Below are positions 33,590-41,735 of a stretch of 64,000 nt of DNA, one piece after another (position 1 is the first letter of the stretch; every line of letters begins with the position of its first letter). Where the stretch lies: contig NZ_FUWG01000015.1 in NCBI RefSeq assembly GCF_900167145.1, forward strand, positions 18,553-82,552, read 5' to 3'. Under the pieces are notes generated by a model. The model was given only the letters and a program-made list of their open reading frames with translations, made no database searches and had not been told where the DNA came from. Position numbers and translations under genes: made by a program. Origin of the DNA: Treponema porcinum. Its GTDB lineage: Bacteria > Spirochaetota > Spirochaetia > Treponematales > Treponemataceae.

Positions 33590-36295
33590 TTATTTTATTC
33601 CTTTTTCCCAGTTATTGAAGTCAAAGAGATTTCCTTTTATGGTGTACCAGTCGTTTTCCGGCACTTTGAAAGTGTAAAGACCGTTTCCTCCCGGACGCCA
33701 GTTATGCGTAATGACAATGCCGGATGCCTTTTTTTCTTCCGGCGGAACATCCTTAATTTCTTTCCCGGTGAACGGATTGACAGGATTTTCTACAATGCCT
33801 TTAAAAGCAATTGCAGGAACGTCTGCATTTGTCATAAAGTCATTATTGATGACAAGCCTTCCTTTTGCGTTGAAATCTTTTACAAAAAGAAGCGGATGAT
33901 TGTGGTCAGGGTTATAACTCATCGGCCATTCGGCAGGGAAGTCTAACTCTTTTCCTTCATCAGTTCCGATTCCGTGGTCGCTTACTACGATAATGCGCGT
34001 ATTGTCGTAGCAGCCGTTTTCTTTCATATATTCAATCCATTCGCCAAGGCGTTTGAACATGGCAATGTTTCCGTCTACGCTCCTGTATTTTTCTACAGGA
34101 GACTTCTTCTTGTTTGTGATTTCCATTGCAGGTTCGTATTCCGGCGGCTGAAGTTTCTGTCCGGAATGAGTAGTATCGTTTACAATAGAAAAGAATGCAT
34201 TTGTTTCACCTGTAAAATCAGTAAGTTCAGGCAAAAAGTCAAGGGCAGAGTAGTAGTCGATGAATTCCATTATGTCAGATGTCTGGTTATCTGATGACCA
34301 CCAGCCGCCGTCATCGTATACGCTGTCACGCATAGGAAGAGGAACTGCTTTGAACAGGCTGAACCACACAAGATTCCGTTTGAGGGCATTGCTTGTAATG
34401 TTCGGCTTTACCTTATCCGGGTTCTGCTTTACCCATAAATCCGTGTATTTTCGCTCTACGTTGTGACCGGTGATTTTTGGATAGGCATTACAGATTGACA
34501 TATCAGGAATCCAACTGTAGTTTGCCCAGCTTAAATCTGAAACTGTTGCCGTAAAATCTGCCGTTTCGGTAAAAATGCGCGGCATCAGAAGAAGCGCCTC
34601 ATTCTGCTTGTCCACAAGCCGTTCTGTATTGCGCCTGTTTATTTCTGCCGGAGTATACTCATATCCGCCAAAAAGCGGCGGCGCTGCAAGAAGCGTTCCC
34701 TGATTGTACGAAACTGTATTCCGGTACAGCGTAAAGCCGTCGTAAATATCATAAAGTTCCGGGAATGCGTCAAAAATCGGCTCTACATATGCATTTTCCG
34801 CACGGTCAAACATAAATACGACTACATTTTTTCCTGTTTTAGAAAAATGATATAGCGGAGTAACCTGTTTTTCTTCTTGAATTTCACCGGCAAGCGTCCT
34901 TTCGTATTCAGAATATGCCCCCTGAATCTGCGCTAAATGAACGATACTGATGGCACATTCTGCAATCAAAATGATTGATACAAATCCTGTAAGAATTTTT
35001 ACACGCCCGAACCGTATAATGACTACTGGAAGTGCCAGTGCCGCAAGGACACAAAGAATGTTTAAAATCTGCTGATATACAGGAGCTGCGGTAATCGTTG
35101 AGGCAAATGTAATGAGTCTTGAAAGAGTACCGTAATCCCCGGAGAAAACAAACGCATCAATCAGGCTTATAAACAGGATTGACGGCATAATAATTGCAAA
35201 GACAGTCTGAACGCGCTTATTGAAAAGAAAATAAATACAGCACATCCAGAAAACAAGAAGTCCCAGCATCTGGACTGTTGAATTATACAAAAAATATAGG
35301 GGAGAGCCGAATCCGTCTATGTTTGCAAATTCAACGGCAGAAGAATTTATTACGAACGACGGAATGACAAGTCCTGCAAAAAGACAGAGCGCAAGACACG
35401 ATGGAATGAACAGTAAAAGCCGTGTCTTAGGACTTTCTGTAAGCGGCTGAAGCACCGTATCCAGAAGATATGATACAAAACGGATTACAAGAGGAGCAAG
35501 CAGCAGCAGAGATACAGCAACTGCAAGCAGAAGCCTTTTGTGCATAAATCCGTGATGTACAAAAAGAAGGTATGCATCAAGCCCTGCAACGGCAGCAACA
35601 AGAAGAATGTACAGGACTTTTTTAGGATTTTTTATTTTATAGAAGATATTTTTTACAAGTGAAAAGACATTGTTCATTGTCCAGTATAATACAAGTCCTG
35701 ACGGAGAAGCATACAGAATGACAAGGAATACAAGCGCCATTCCGTAAATCTGTATTTTGTCTTTTGCCTTAAACCCTTTTGTATATATTGCGCCGGCAAT
35801 GATGTTAATTACCGTCATCGCAATCGGAAGAACGTTTATCGGAAACGAGCCGATTGAAAAAAGCGCATCCTGCTGCCCCATATCGCGTATGAACCAGAAT
35901 CCTTTTCCCTGCAAAATCGGCAGATGGGAAAGAAAACTGTAGGCAGCAATGAAAAACGGAATCTGAATTAAAAGACCGAATGACGAGCGCATTGCCATAA
36001 TCGGACTGTAATGATTCTGCCGGTAGAATGTAGAAAGAATCATATACTGTTCGTCGCCCTTAAATGCCGTCTTTATGCGCCTGATACCGGGGTCAAGTTT
36101 TTTTTCTATATCACGCTGTACCTGCTGCCAGTGTTCCGCAACAATATAGAGCGGCAGACACAGTATGGAAACTGCAAGGCTTACGCCGATGACGGAAACA
36201 CCTGCGTTTTTAAAGACATTTTGAAAAAGCATGAACGCAAATTCAATAATCTGAATCAGCGGGTAGATTATCAACGTATATAAAAAATAGAGCAT
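33590..36295 (-). CDS. YidC/Oxa1-like insertase fused to sulfatase/LtaS-like domain (no homopolymer tract)
   Basis: The 901-residue protein is a three-part fusion. Residues 1 to about 230 resemble YidC/Oxa1 (IGVSLAVSILCLPLYIVAEH, FKGDEQYMILSTFYRQNHYS, LYWTMNNVFSLVKNIFYKIK). About 230-465 is a further multi-span membrane region. The rest is an alkaline-phosphatase-superfamily domain beginning KTGKNVVVFMFDRAENAY, with IIVVSDHGIGTDEG carrying the Asp-His metal ligands. Known LtaS-type enzymes transfer glycerol-phosphate outside the membrane. The YidC part may be a structural transporter rather than an insertase. Its paralogue at 41674 has a poly-G tract where this one reads ITNKKKSPVEKY. First gene of the operon. 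Confidence 0.82.
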   Translation of the reverse strand: MLYFLYTLIIYPLIQIIEFAFMLFQNVFKNAGVSVIGVSLAVSILCLPLYIVAEHWQQVQRDIEKKLDPGIRRIKTAFKGDEQYMILSTFYRQNHYSPIMAMRSSFGLLIQIPFFIAAYSFLSHLPILQGKGFWFIRDMGQQDALFSIGSFPINVLPIAMTVINIIAGAIYTKGFKAKDKIQIYGMALVFLVILYASPSGLVLYWTMNNVFSLVKNIFYKIKNPKKVLYILLVAAVAGLDAYLLFVHHGFMHKRLLLAVAVSLLLLAPLVIRFVSYLLDTVLQPLTESPKTRLLLFIPSCLALCLFAGLVIPSFVINSSAVEFANIDGFGSPLYFLYNSTVQMLGLLVFWMCCIYFLFNKRVQTVFAIIMPSILFISLIDAFVFSGDYGTLSRLITFASTITAAPVYQQILNILCVLAALALPVVIIRFGRVKILTGFVSIILIAECAISIVHLAQIQGAYSEYERTLAGEIQEEKQVTPLYHFSKTGKNVVVFMFDRAENAYVEPIFDAFPELYDIYDGFTLYRNTVSYNQGTLLAAPPLFGGYEYTPAEINRRNTERLVDKQNEALLLMPRIFTETADFTATVSDLSWANYSWIPDMSICNAYPKITGHNVERKYTDLWVKQNPDKVKPNITSNALKRNLVWFSLFKAVPLPMRDSVYDDGGWWSSDNQTSDIMEFIDYYSALDFLPELTDFTGETNAFFSIVNDTTHSGQKLQPPEYEPAMEITNKKKSPVEKYRSVDGNIAMFKRLGEWIEYMKENGCYDNTRIIVVSDHGIGTDEGKELDFPAEWPMSYNPDHNHPLLFVKDFNAKGRLVINNDFMTNADVPAIAFKGIVENPVNPFTGKEIKDVPPEEKKASGIVITHNWRPGGNGLYTFKVPENDWYTIKGNLFDFNNWEKGIK

Positions 36296-36365
36296 AATGT
36301 AATATTCTACCTTTTATGGATTAGAAAATCAACATATCTAGAAGAAAGGCTTGCTTTTCTGTTTT

Positions 36366-37619
36366 TTACAGCTCCTGAAGGGCAGAATCCATCCATTTCC
36401 AGCGTTCGTTCTGCCAGTCTATAAGGTATTTTACTTCACCTTCATAAGAGCCTGGAAGGAACGGCTGCGGCCATGTTTTTACGTCAAGAAGCTTCCACGC
36501 CTTGAAATTCCATTCCTGTGCCTGATTAAGATATTCTGCACGCGCCGGAATGTAAGTATTTATCTGCTCCAAAAGCATCATTTTCGTTTCGTTCCAGCGG
36601 TTTTTAATTATTGTCCGGAATTCCTGAGATTTCATCATTTTTGAAATCCACGAAGCATCTGCAATCCAGAAACCGTCTGTCTTTTCACAGCCGTCATAGT
36701 TTATGTTTCCGCTTGCAATGTCAAAATCCCATATTGGTCCAAAGTGGAATTTACGGTCAGCAGGATTGTAGAACAAATACACCGACATCTGCATTTTTGC
36801 ATCGTGATTTTTAGTTACTTCGTTTATGATATACCAGTCTGCTACGGACGCTGCATCAAGCTGTTCTGACCAGACGCTGAAATCTTCCGTATAGATTGCG
36901 TCTTCCAGTTCCTGAACCTGCCTGCGGATAGGCGCATAATCATTTTTATAAAACGTATCGTCTGCATCGCACACAACAAATGCAAGTTCCTCCTTTTCCG
37001 TAAGGAACGCCTCAGGATTTTTCTTTCTGTCTTTTTCTACGATGTAGCCGCCGGCAGGAAGGGAAAGCCGTTCCGGACTAAGTTTGATTTTTTCTGTAAG
37101 CTGGTACACGCCAAGAAATTTTCCGTTCATTACGACTTCAATCTGTCGGAACTGCGGCGTATACGCAAGGTTGTCGTATATTGTTCCCAGCGAAAGTGCA
37201 AAGTCGTTGCGCAGAAGAGACTTGTCGTTATAAGGGTTTAAAAGTACCCAGCGTTTGTCACTTCCCATTCCAAGGAGCGAAACGGCTTTTTCAAGCTTAA
37301 GGCTGTACGATTTTTTAGGACGTTCCCAGGTGGTGTTTCCGCGTCCTTTTATTTTTGTTTTTCCGCTGGAAACTACTGTTTCGCCGTTGCACAGTTTGTA
37401 GGAAGCGTCTGCCCAATATTCCTTTGAAAGAACCATTTTTCCTGTATCTGTGTTGATGTACAGGCGCGGAATGCCGTTGTCTTTTGGGAAAGATTTCAGG
37501 TTTCTGAATGTAAAATGTTCGCGGTATTCAACGTATGCGCGCTGTCCTGCCGGGAATGCGGCAATCACTATAAAAATTACCGCAAATGATACCAATGCTA
37601 TCTGTAATTTTTTTTTCAC
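36366..37619 (-). CDS. CotH kinase-family protein
   Basis: I prefer the GTG at 37619, with AAGGA 6 bp upstream, over an earlier GTG at 37637. The product of about 417 residues has an N-terminal signal anchor and the CotH fold: KIKGRGNTTWERPKKSYSL, WVLLNPYNDKSLLRNDFALS, the GKFLGVYQLTEKI strand, the catalytic NEVTKNHDAKMQ and FGPIWDFDIASG. CotH proteins phosphorylate secreted proteins on Ser. It is the third gene after VTC and DUF4956, a frequent bacterial trio. Confidence 0.9.
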   Translation of the reverse strand: MKKKLQIALVSFAVIFIVIAAFPAGQRAYVEYREHFTFRNLKSFPKDNGIPRLYINTDTGKMVLSKEYWADASYKLCNGETVVSSGKTKIKGRGNTTWERPKKSYSLKLEKAVSLLGMGSDKRWVLLNPYNDKSLLRNDFALSLGTIYDNLAYTPQFRQIEVVMNGKFLGVYQLTEKIKLSPERLSLPAGGYIVEKDRKKNPEAFLTEKEELAFVVCDADDTFYKNDYAPIRRQVQELEDAIYTEDFSVWSEQLDAASVADWYIINEVTKNHDAKMQMSVYLFYNPADRKFHFGPIWDFDIASGNINYDGCEKTDGFWIADASWISKMMKSQEFRTIIKNRWNETKMMLLEQINTYIPARAEYLNQAQEWNFKAWKLLDVKTWPQPFLPGSYEGEVKYLIDWQNERWKWMDSALQEL

Positions 37620-37646
37620 TGTTTTTCCTTTTTGCACTATGCACCT

Positions 37647-38333
37647 CTAAAGCGGCATAAGTTCCGCAGTTTCTTCGTGCTTTCCAAGAATGATGTTCAG
37701 GTTTCCGTTTTTAACGCGGAGCGCATCTATAAACGCCTTTTCGTCAATTCCTTCCTTTGGAATTACGTCGTAGGTAATCTGATACAGCGTTCCCATATTC
37801 GTAGTGCGGATGCTACTGATAGTGTATTTGTCAAGATATTCGTTGAATAAATCCGTAAATGCGTCCTTGAAGTTCAAGTCTTCCGGAACTGTTATTTTAA
37901 GGATTTCGGATGCATTCTTGTTTTTTGCGTAGTTCAGTTTCTGAAGAAGTGTGAATGACAGCGCAACGACTGCCGTAAGTGCAAAGGCGATTGCGTAGCA
38001 GTCCATTCCGATTGCAAGTCCGACTACCATAGCAAAGAATACGTATGCGATGTCGCGGGAATCACCCGGAACGCTTCTGAAGCGTACAAGCGCGAATACG
38101 CCGCCTAAAGAAATCGCCTTTGCAAGGTCGCTTCCGATAAGGGTGATTACTACGCTTACGATAGCCGGCAGGATTATGACCGTCATCGCAAAATTTGAAG
38201 AATATTTCTGACGTTTGTCACTGTGAATGTATGAAAGGCTTATAAATCCTCCTGCAATAAGCGCTGCAAACATCCGTATGACAGTCCGTATAAGAGAAAG
38301 TTCCGGTAAAGACGTAAAAATAGTATCAAGCAT
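37647..38333 (-). CDS. DUF4956 membrane protein
   Basis: This 228-residue protein has about four N-terminal membrane spans with the conserved GGVFALVRFRSVPGDSRDIA loop and a C-terminal soluble domain (YDVIPKEGIDEKAFIDALRV). DUF4956 proteins occur next to VTC-domain genes and are thought to work with them in the membrane. Here it overlaps the VTC gene by 8 bp. Confidence 0.9.
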   Translation of the reverse strand: MLDTIFTSLPELSLIRTVIRMFAALIAGGFISLSYIHSDKRQKYSSNFAMTVIILPAIVSVVITLIGSDLAKAISLGGVFALVRFRSVPGDSRDIAYVFFAMVVGLAIGMDCYAIAFALTAVVALSFTLLQKLNYAKNKNASEILKITVPEDLNFKDAFTDLFNEYLDKYTISSIRTTNMGTLYQITYDVIPKEGIDEKAFIDALRVKNGNLNIILGKHEETAELMPL

Positions 38334-39045
38334 ATTTGTGTTCCTTATAGAATTTTTTGTATTCCTCTCCGTATTTTGAAAATGACGTATTGTAAATTTT
38401 GTTTTCCGACAAAAGATGACAGAACCATATAGGAAATGCGCCGGCTGCTTTTGCTTCCATCAGGTAAGTGCCGGGAGGAAGCAGCTGTTCGCCATACATT
38501 CCGTTTTCAAGACGCAAGTCGTCACGGCGCGTCTGAATGTTCGTGTCAATTGTCATTCGGAAGTCACCGTTGTCCTTTGCAAAAAAAGCAAGCCTGTCAT
38601 ACGAAATATAGACTTTCGGATATGAGTTAAACAGCTTCATTACATATTCAATTTCACGGAACACCTGACCGTTCAGCTTTGATTCAGACGGTATTGTTCC
38701 GTTGTTAAGAAAATTATACGCTTCCTGCAGAATGAACGGAGTACGCCTCTTGTTTACCAGCCCCTTGAATTTCTTTTTTATTTCAAGATAGACAATATCG
38801 TCCAAAGCAGGCGTACCGTACGCACGAAGGCGCAGCTTTTCCTTAAAGACCGGTTTTTCTATTGACCGACGGATAAAGTAATCTTCATTGCTGTCCAGAT
38901 AAAGATTACTGATAGAGTAAAACGTATTATTTTTATTGTATTTGTCTGAAGTCATATACTCCGGAACGGCAGACAGTATATTTTCATATTGCGTCTTGTT
39001 CAGAAGATACTTAACTTCATAACGGTTAAATACCTCAATCGCCAT
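38326..39045 (-). CDS. VTC-domain polyphosphate polymerase-type protein
   Basis: The 239-residue cytosolic protein has the VTC/CYTH-like tunnel fold: FNRYEVKYLLNKTQYENIL, SNLYLDSNEDYFIRRSIEKP, KLRLRAYGTP, VYLEIKKKFKGLVNKRR and YLMEAKAAGAFPIWF. Eukaryotic Vtc4 makes polyphosphate from ATP. Bacterial members of this operon type have no proven product. It is first in the VTC-DUF4956-CotH operon. Confidence 0.9.
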   Translation of the reverse strand: MAIEVFNRYEVKYLLNKTQYENILSAVPEYMTSDKYNKNNTFYSISNLYLDSNEDYFIRRSIEKPVFKEKLRLRAYGTPALDDIVYLEIKKKFKGLVNKRRTPFILQEAYNFLNNGTIPSESKLNGQVFREIEYVMKLFNSYPKVYISYDRLAFFAKDNGDFRMTIDTNIQTRRDDLRLENGMYGEQLLPPGTYLMEAKAAGAFPIWFCHLLSENKIYNTSFSKYGEEYKKFYKEHKYA

Positions 39046-39341
39046 AGGAACTCCTGAAAAAATCTAACAATAAATTGTTTAATTTTGGAATATCTATTAT
39101 TTGTCTAAATAATATAATGACCGCACCCCCCAGTGTCAATAGAATTTGAAAAATAAAATGTAGAATTTTGGAAACTGTTTGCGAAGCATACTATCGTATG
39201 TAAAGTCTTGCATTGTTTCTGTGCTTATAAGTAAGACACTCAGTATTTGGAAATCTGTTACCGGAATTGAAAAAAATCTGCCTTGAATGTGCGCTGCCGC
39301 CTGCAATGTACATTTTTTTTTTGTTGTGGTATTCTTTTTTT
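39046..39341. other. Divergent intergenic region
   Basis: No gene is seen. It holds a six-C tract (39126-39131) and a ten-T run (39313-39322), which may influence promoter spacing of the flanking operons. I cannot place -35/-10 boxes with confidence. Confidence 0.4.
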
Positions 39342-40367
39342 ATGGCAGATATTTCATTAGAAAACAAGACTGTTCTTGTAACTGGTGCAGCCGGCTTTAT
39401 CGGAAGTTTTCTTTCAAAGCGGCTTATGGAAACGTATAAGGGAATCACCGTCATAGGAATAGATTCAATCACTGATTATTACGATACGTCTCTTAAGGAT
39501 GAACGTCTTTCAATGCTGAACTCTTGCGGCGGAAAATTTACCTTTATTAAGGGGGACATTGCGGACAAAGAAACGCTTGTTTCTTTGTTTGAAAAGTATA
39601 ATCCCGATATTGTAGTAAATCTTGCCGCTCAGGCAGGAGTCCGCTATTCAATAGACAATCCTGATGCTTACATAAAATCTAATATGATTGGTTTTTACAA
39701 CATTCTTGAATGTTGCCGCCATCATCCTGTGGAACACCTTGTGTTTGCATCGTCTTCAAGCGTTTACGGAACGAATAAAAAAGTACCGTATTCTACGGAC
39801 GATAAAGTAGATAATCCTGTTTCACTGTATGCCGCTACAAAGAAAAGCAACGAACTTTTTGCGCATGCATACTGCAAGCTGTACGGCATTGCTGCAACCG
39901 GTCTCAGGTTCTTTACTGTATACGGTCCTATGGGACGTCCTGATATGGCGTATTTCAAGTTTACAAATAAACTTGTAAAGGGCGAACCTATTCAGATTTA
40001 CAATAACGGCGATATGTACCGGGATTTTACATATATAGACGATATTGTAACTGGAATTACAGCCATAATGCAGAAAACTCCTGAAAAAACGGAAGACGGA
40101 GCGGCATATAAAATCTATAATATCGGTAACAACAAGCCGGAAAGCCTTATGTATTTTGTAGAAACGCTTGAAAAATGCCTTATGAACGAAGGAATAATTT
40201 CTGCACCTGGAAAAAAGGAACTTCTTCCGATGCAGCCAGGCGACGTATACCAGACATTTGCGGATGTATCAGACTTGCAGCGCGATTTTGGCTTTAAGCC
40301 GTCAACTGCGCTTGAAACAGGTCTTTCAAGTTTTGCACGCTGGTATAAAACGTACTACAAGAAATAA
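39342..40367 (+). CDS. UDP-glucuronate 4-epimerase-type SDR enzyme
   Basis: Start at ATG 39342 (MADISLENKTVLVTGAAGFI) is preferred over an upstream ATG because the earlier residues are not part of the fold. The 341-residue extended SDR has the glycine motif TGAAGFIGS, SSSSVYGTNKKVPYSTDD, the catalytic SLYAATKKSNE (Tyr-x3-Lys) and FTVYGPMGRPDMAYFKFTN, typical of UDP-glucuronate 4-epimerases. It would convert the Ugd product to UDP-galacturonate. Confidence 0.88.
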   Translation: MADISLENKTVLVTGAAGFIGSFLSKRLMETYKGITVIGIDSITDYYDTSLKDERLSMLNSCGGKFTFIKGDIADKETLVSLFEKYNPDIVVNLAAQAGVRYSIDNPDAYIKSNMIGFYNILECCRHHPVEHLVFASSSSVYGTNKKVPYSTDDKVDNPVSLYAATKKSNELFAHAYCKLYGIAATGLRFFTVYGPMGRPDMAYFKFTNKLVKGEPIQIYNNGDMYRDFTYIDDIVTGITAIMQKTPEKTEDGAAYKIYNIGNNKPESLMYFVETLEKCLMNEGIISAPGKKELLPMQPGDVYQTFADVSDLQRDFGFKPSTALETGLSSFARWYKTYYKK

Positions 40368-40390
40368 CGTTTTTTCTGCCCGGAAAGTTT

Positions 40391-41389
40391 TCATTTCCGA
40401 CGTATTTTTTTTCCGAGTGAGCGGAAAAATGCCATAATGTTTTCCATTAAGTTGAACAGGGCAGGGAGCTTTGATTTTATGTCAGCAAGGGTGAACGTAA
40501 GCGGCGACTGCATAATGCTTACAATCCGCGAGTCATTTATGATATGAACCTTGTTGAACTGAAATTTCGGTTCGCGTATCATCTGCATAATCTCATCAGG
40601 GATAGTGCCGCTTTCCTTAATCCTGTTCTGAAGGGACTTGTCTGCAAGTTTGTAGTACGGAACATAGTTTTTTCCGCTGAATTCCGATGAATAGTAGTGG
40701 ATGATTTTTGCATCCTTAAGGAAAGCAAGACCGCCATGACTTGGCTGGCAGTTCCATTCGCCTGAAAGAAGCTGCATTTTAAGACCTGTCTGCCAGTTTG
40801 CTTCGTTTAGCGCAGACTGGTCATGCAGGTCGTGTTTCTGATACGCAGAAAATTTCCACGCTTCATTCCATTTCTTAAACAGTTCCCTGGAACATGCGCA
40901 GTTCCGCGCAAAAATAATGCCGCCGTTTATATTGCATCCGGCCTTTTCCGTTCCGTGAAATCCCAGTGCCTTGTCTCGCTGCAGAAAATATTTTTTGTGG
41001 ATGTGATCGTCTAGCATAACATGACCGTCAAGCACGCCTGCCGTTTCATAAGGGCAGTTTTCTATAGGACTAAGGTCTCCTGCAATAATCGTGTCGCAGT
41101 CAATATACAGAAAATCATCGTTTACATAGTCAGGAATTGAGGTCTTTATAAGCCGGGATCGTTCCGCATTCCCGATAGACTCATCAAAATCTATTACAAT
41201 GATTTGCGACGCTGTTTTTCCAAGTTCAGTGCGTTTCTGCTCTTCCGTAAAAGATGCCGCAGTCCTGTTATCCGTAAGGATAATGACGTCGGCATCTGGC
41301 ATATAAAGGCGCAGCGATGCTACAGACATAAGGCACTGCTCATAATAAAGGTCGTTTGGTGTTGAAGTAAGGACGTATACGTATTTCAT
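40391..41389 (-). CDS. Glycosyltransferase, GT8-like
   Basis: This 332-residue GT-A protein begins YVYVLTSTPNDLYYEQCLMS and has the metal-binding FLYIDCDTIIAGDL (DxD) and the NINGGIIFARNC and HDLHDQSALNEA blocks seen in GT8-type retaining transferases. It is a single gene converging on the epimerase and is separated from the cluster at 41674 by a hairpin-containing gap. Confidence 0.78.
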   Translation of the reverse strand: MKYVYVLTSTPNDLYYEQCLMSVASLRLYMPDADVIILTDNRTAASFTEEQKRTELGKTASQIIVIDFDESIGNAERSRLIKTSIPDYVNDDFLYIDCDTIIAGDLSPIENCPYETAGVLDGHVMLDDHIHKKYFLQRDKALGFHGTEKAGCNINGGIIFARNCACSRELFKKWNEAWKFSAYQKHDLHDQSALNEANWQTGLKMQLLSGEWNCQPSHGGLAFLKDAKIIHYYSSEFSGKNYVPYYKLADKSLQNRIKESGTIPDEIMQMIREPKFQFNKVHIINDSRIVSIMQSPLTFTLADIKSKLPALFNLMENIMAFFRSLGKKIRRK

Positions 41390-41461
41390 AGCTATCTTCC
41401 AGTCAGAGGGTGGGTACGCACTTTTGCTGAAAAATCTCCTTTTTTATAATTTTCTTTTACA

Positions 41462-41735
41462 AAAAAGTATATCATAAAAAAATGTAAACAAAAATAGCTA
41501 TATAACATCTGTGTTGTTTTTTATGAGGCAGGAAGTTTAATTGAATTAAAAGAAAGAACGTTACCTAACCGTAAACCGTGATATAGCGTTCTTTCTTATA
41601 AGGTCTAATTGTATCCGGCGTAATGATGCAGCCAGTCAAACAAATCAAGTTTGAACATAAGTTACAGAGTCTGTTATTCTTTTATCCAGCGTGACCAGTT
41701 TTTTGACTCAAAAATATTATCTTTTACCATAAACC
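41462..41735. repeat. Duplicated segment: intergenic hairpin plus 3' end of the YidC-sulfatase gene (copy 1)
   Basis: This stretch aligns with 47645-47925, covering an AT-rich part, the AAGAAAGAACG hairpin, a shared AGTTTGAA segment and the final codons (KNWSR) of the fusion gene. It shows that a second fusion gene once existed to the right. Confidence 0.75.
41550..41597 (-). terminator. Hairpin downstream of the 41674 gene
   Basis: AAGAAAGAACG (41550-41560) and CGTTCTTTCTT (41587-41597) form an 11-bp stem with a partly paired loop. It is repeated at 47735-47782. Confidence 0.6.

Noticed and set aside
39126..39131. Six-C tract as a fifth contingency tract
   Set aside because: It is short and intergenic, and does not change any reading frame. 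Promoter-spacing effects are possible but unsupported.
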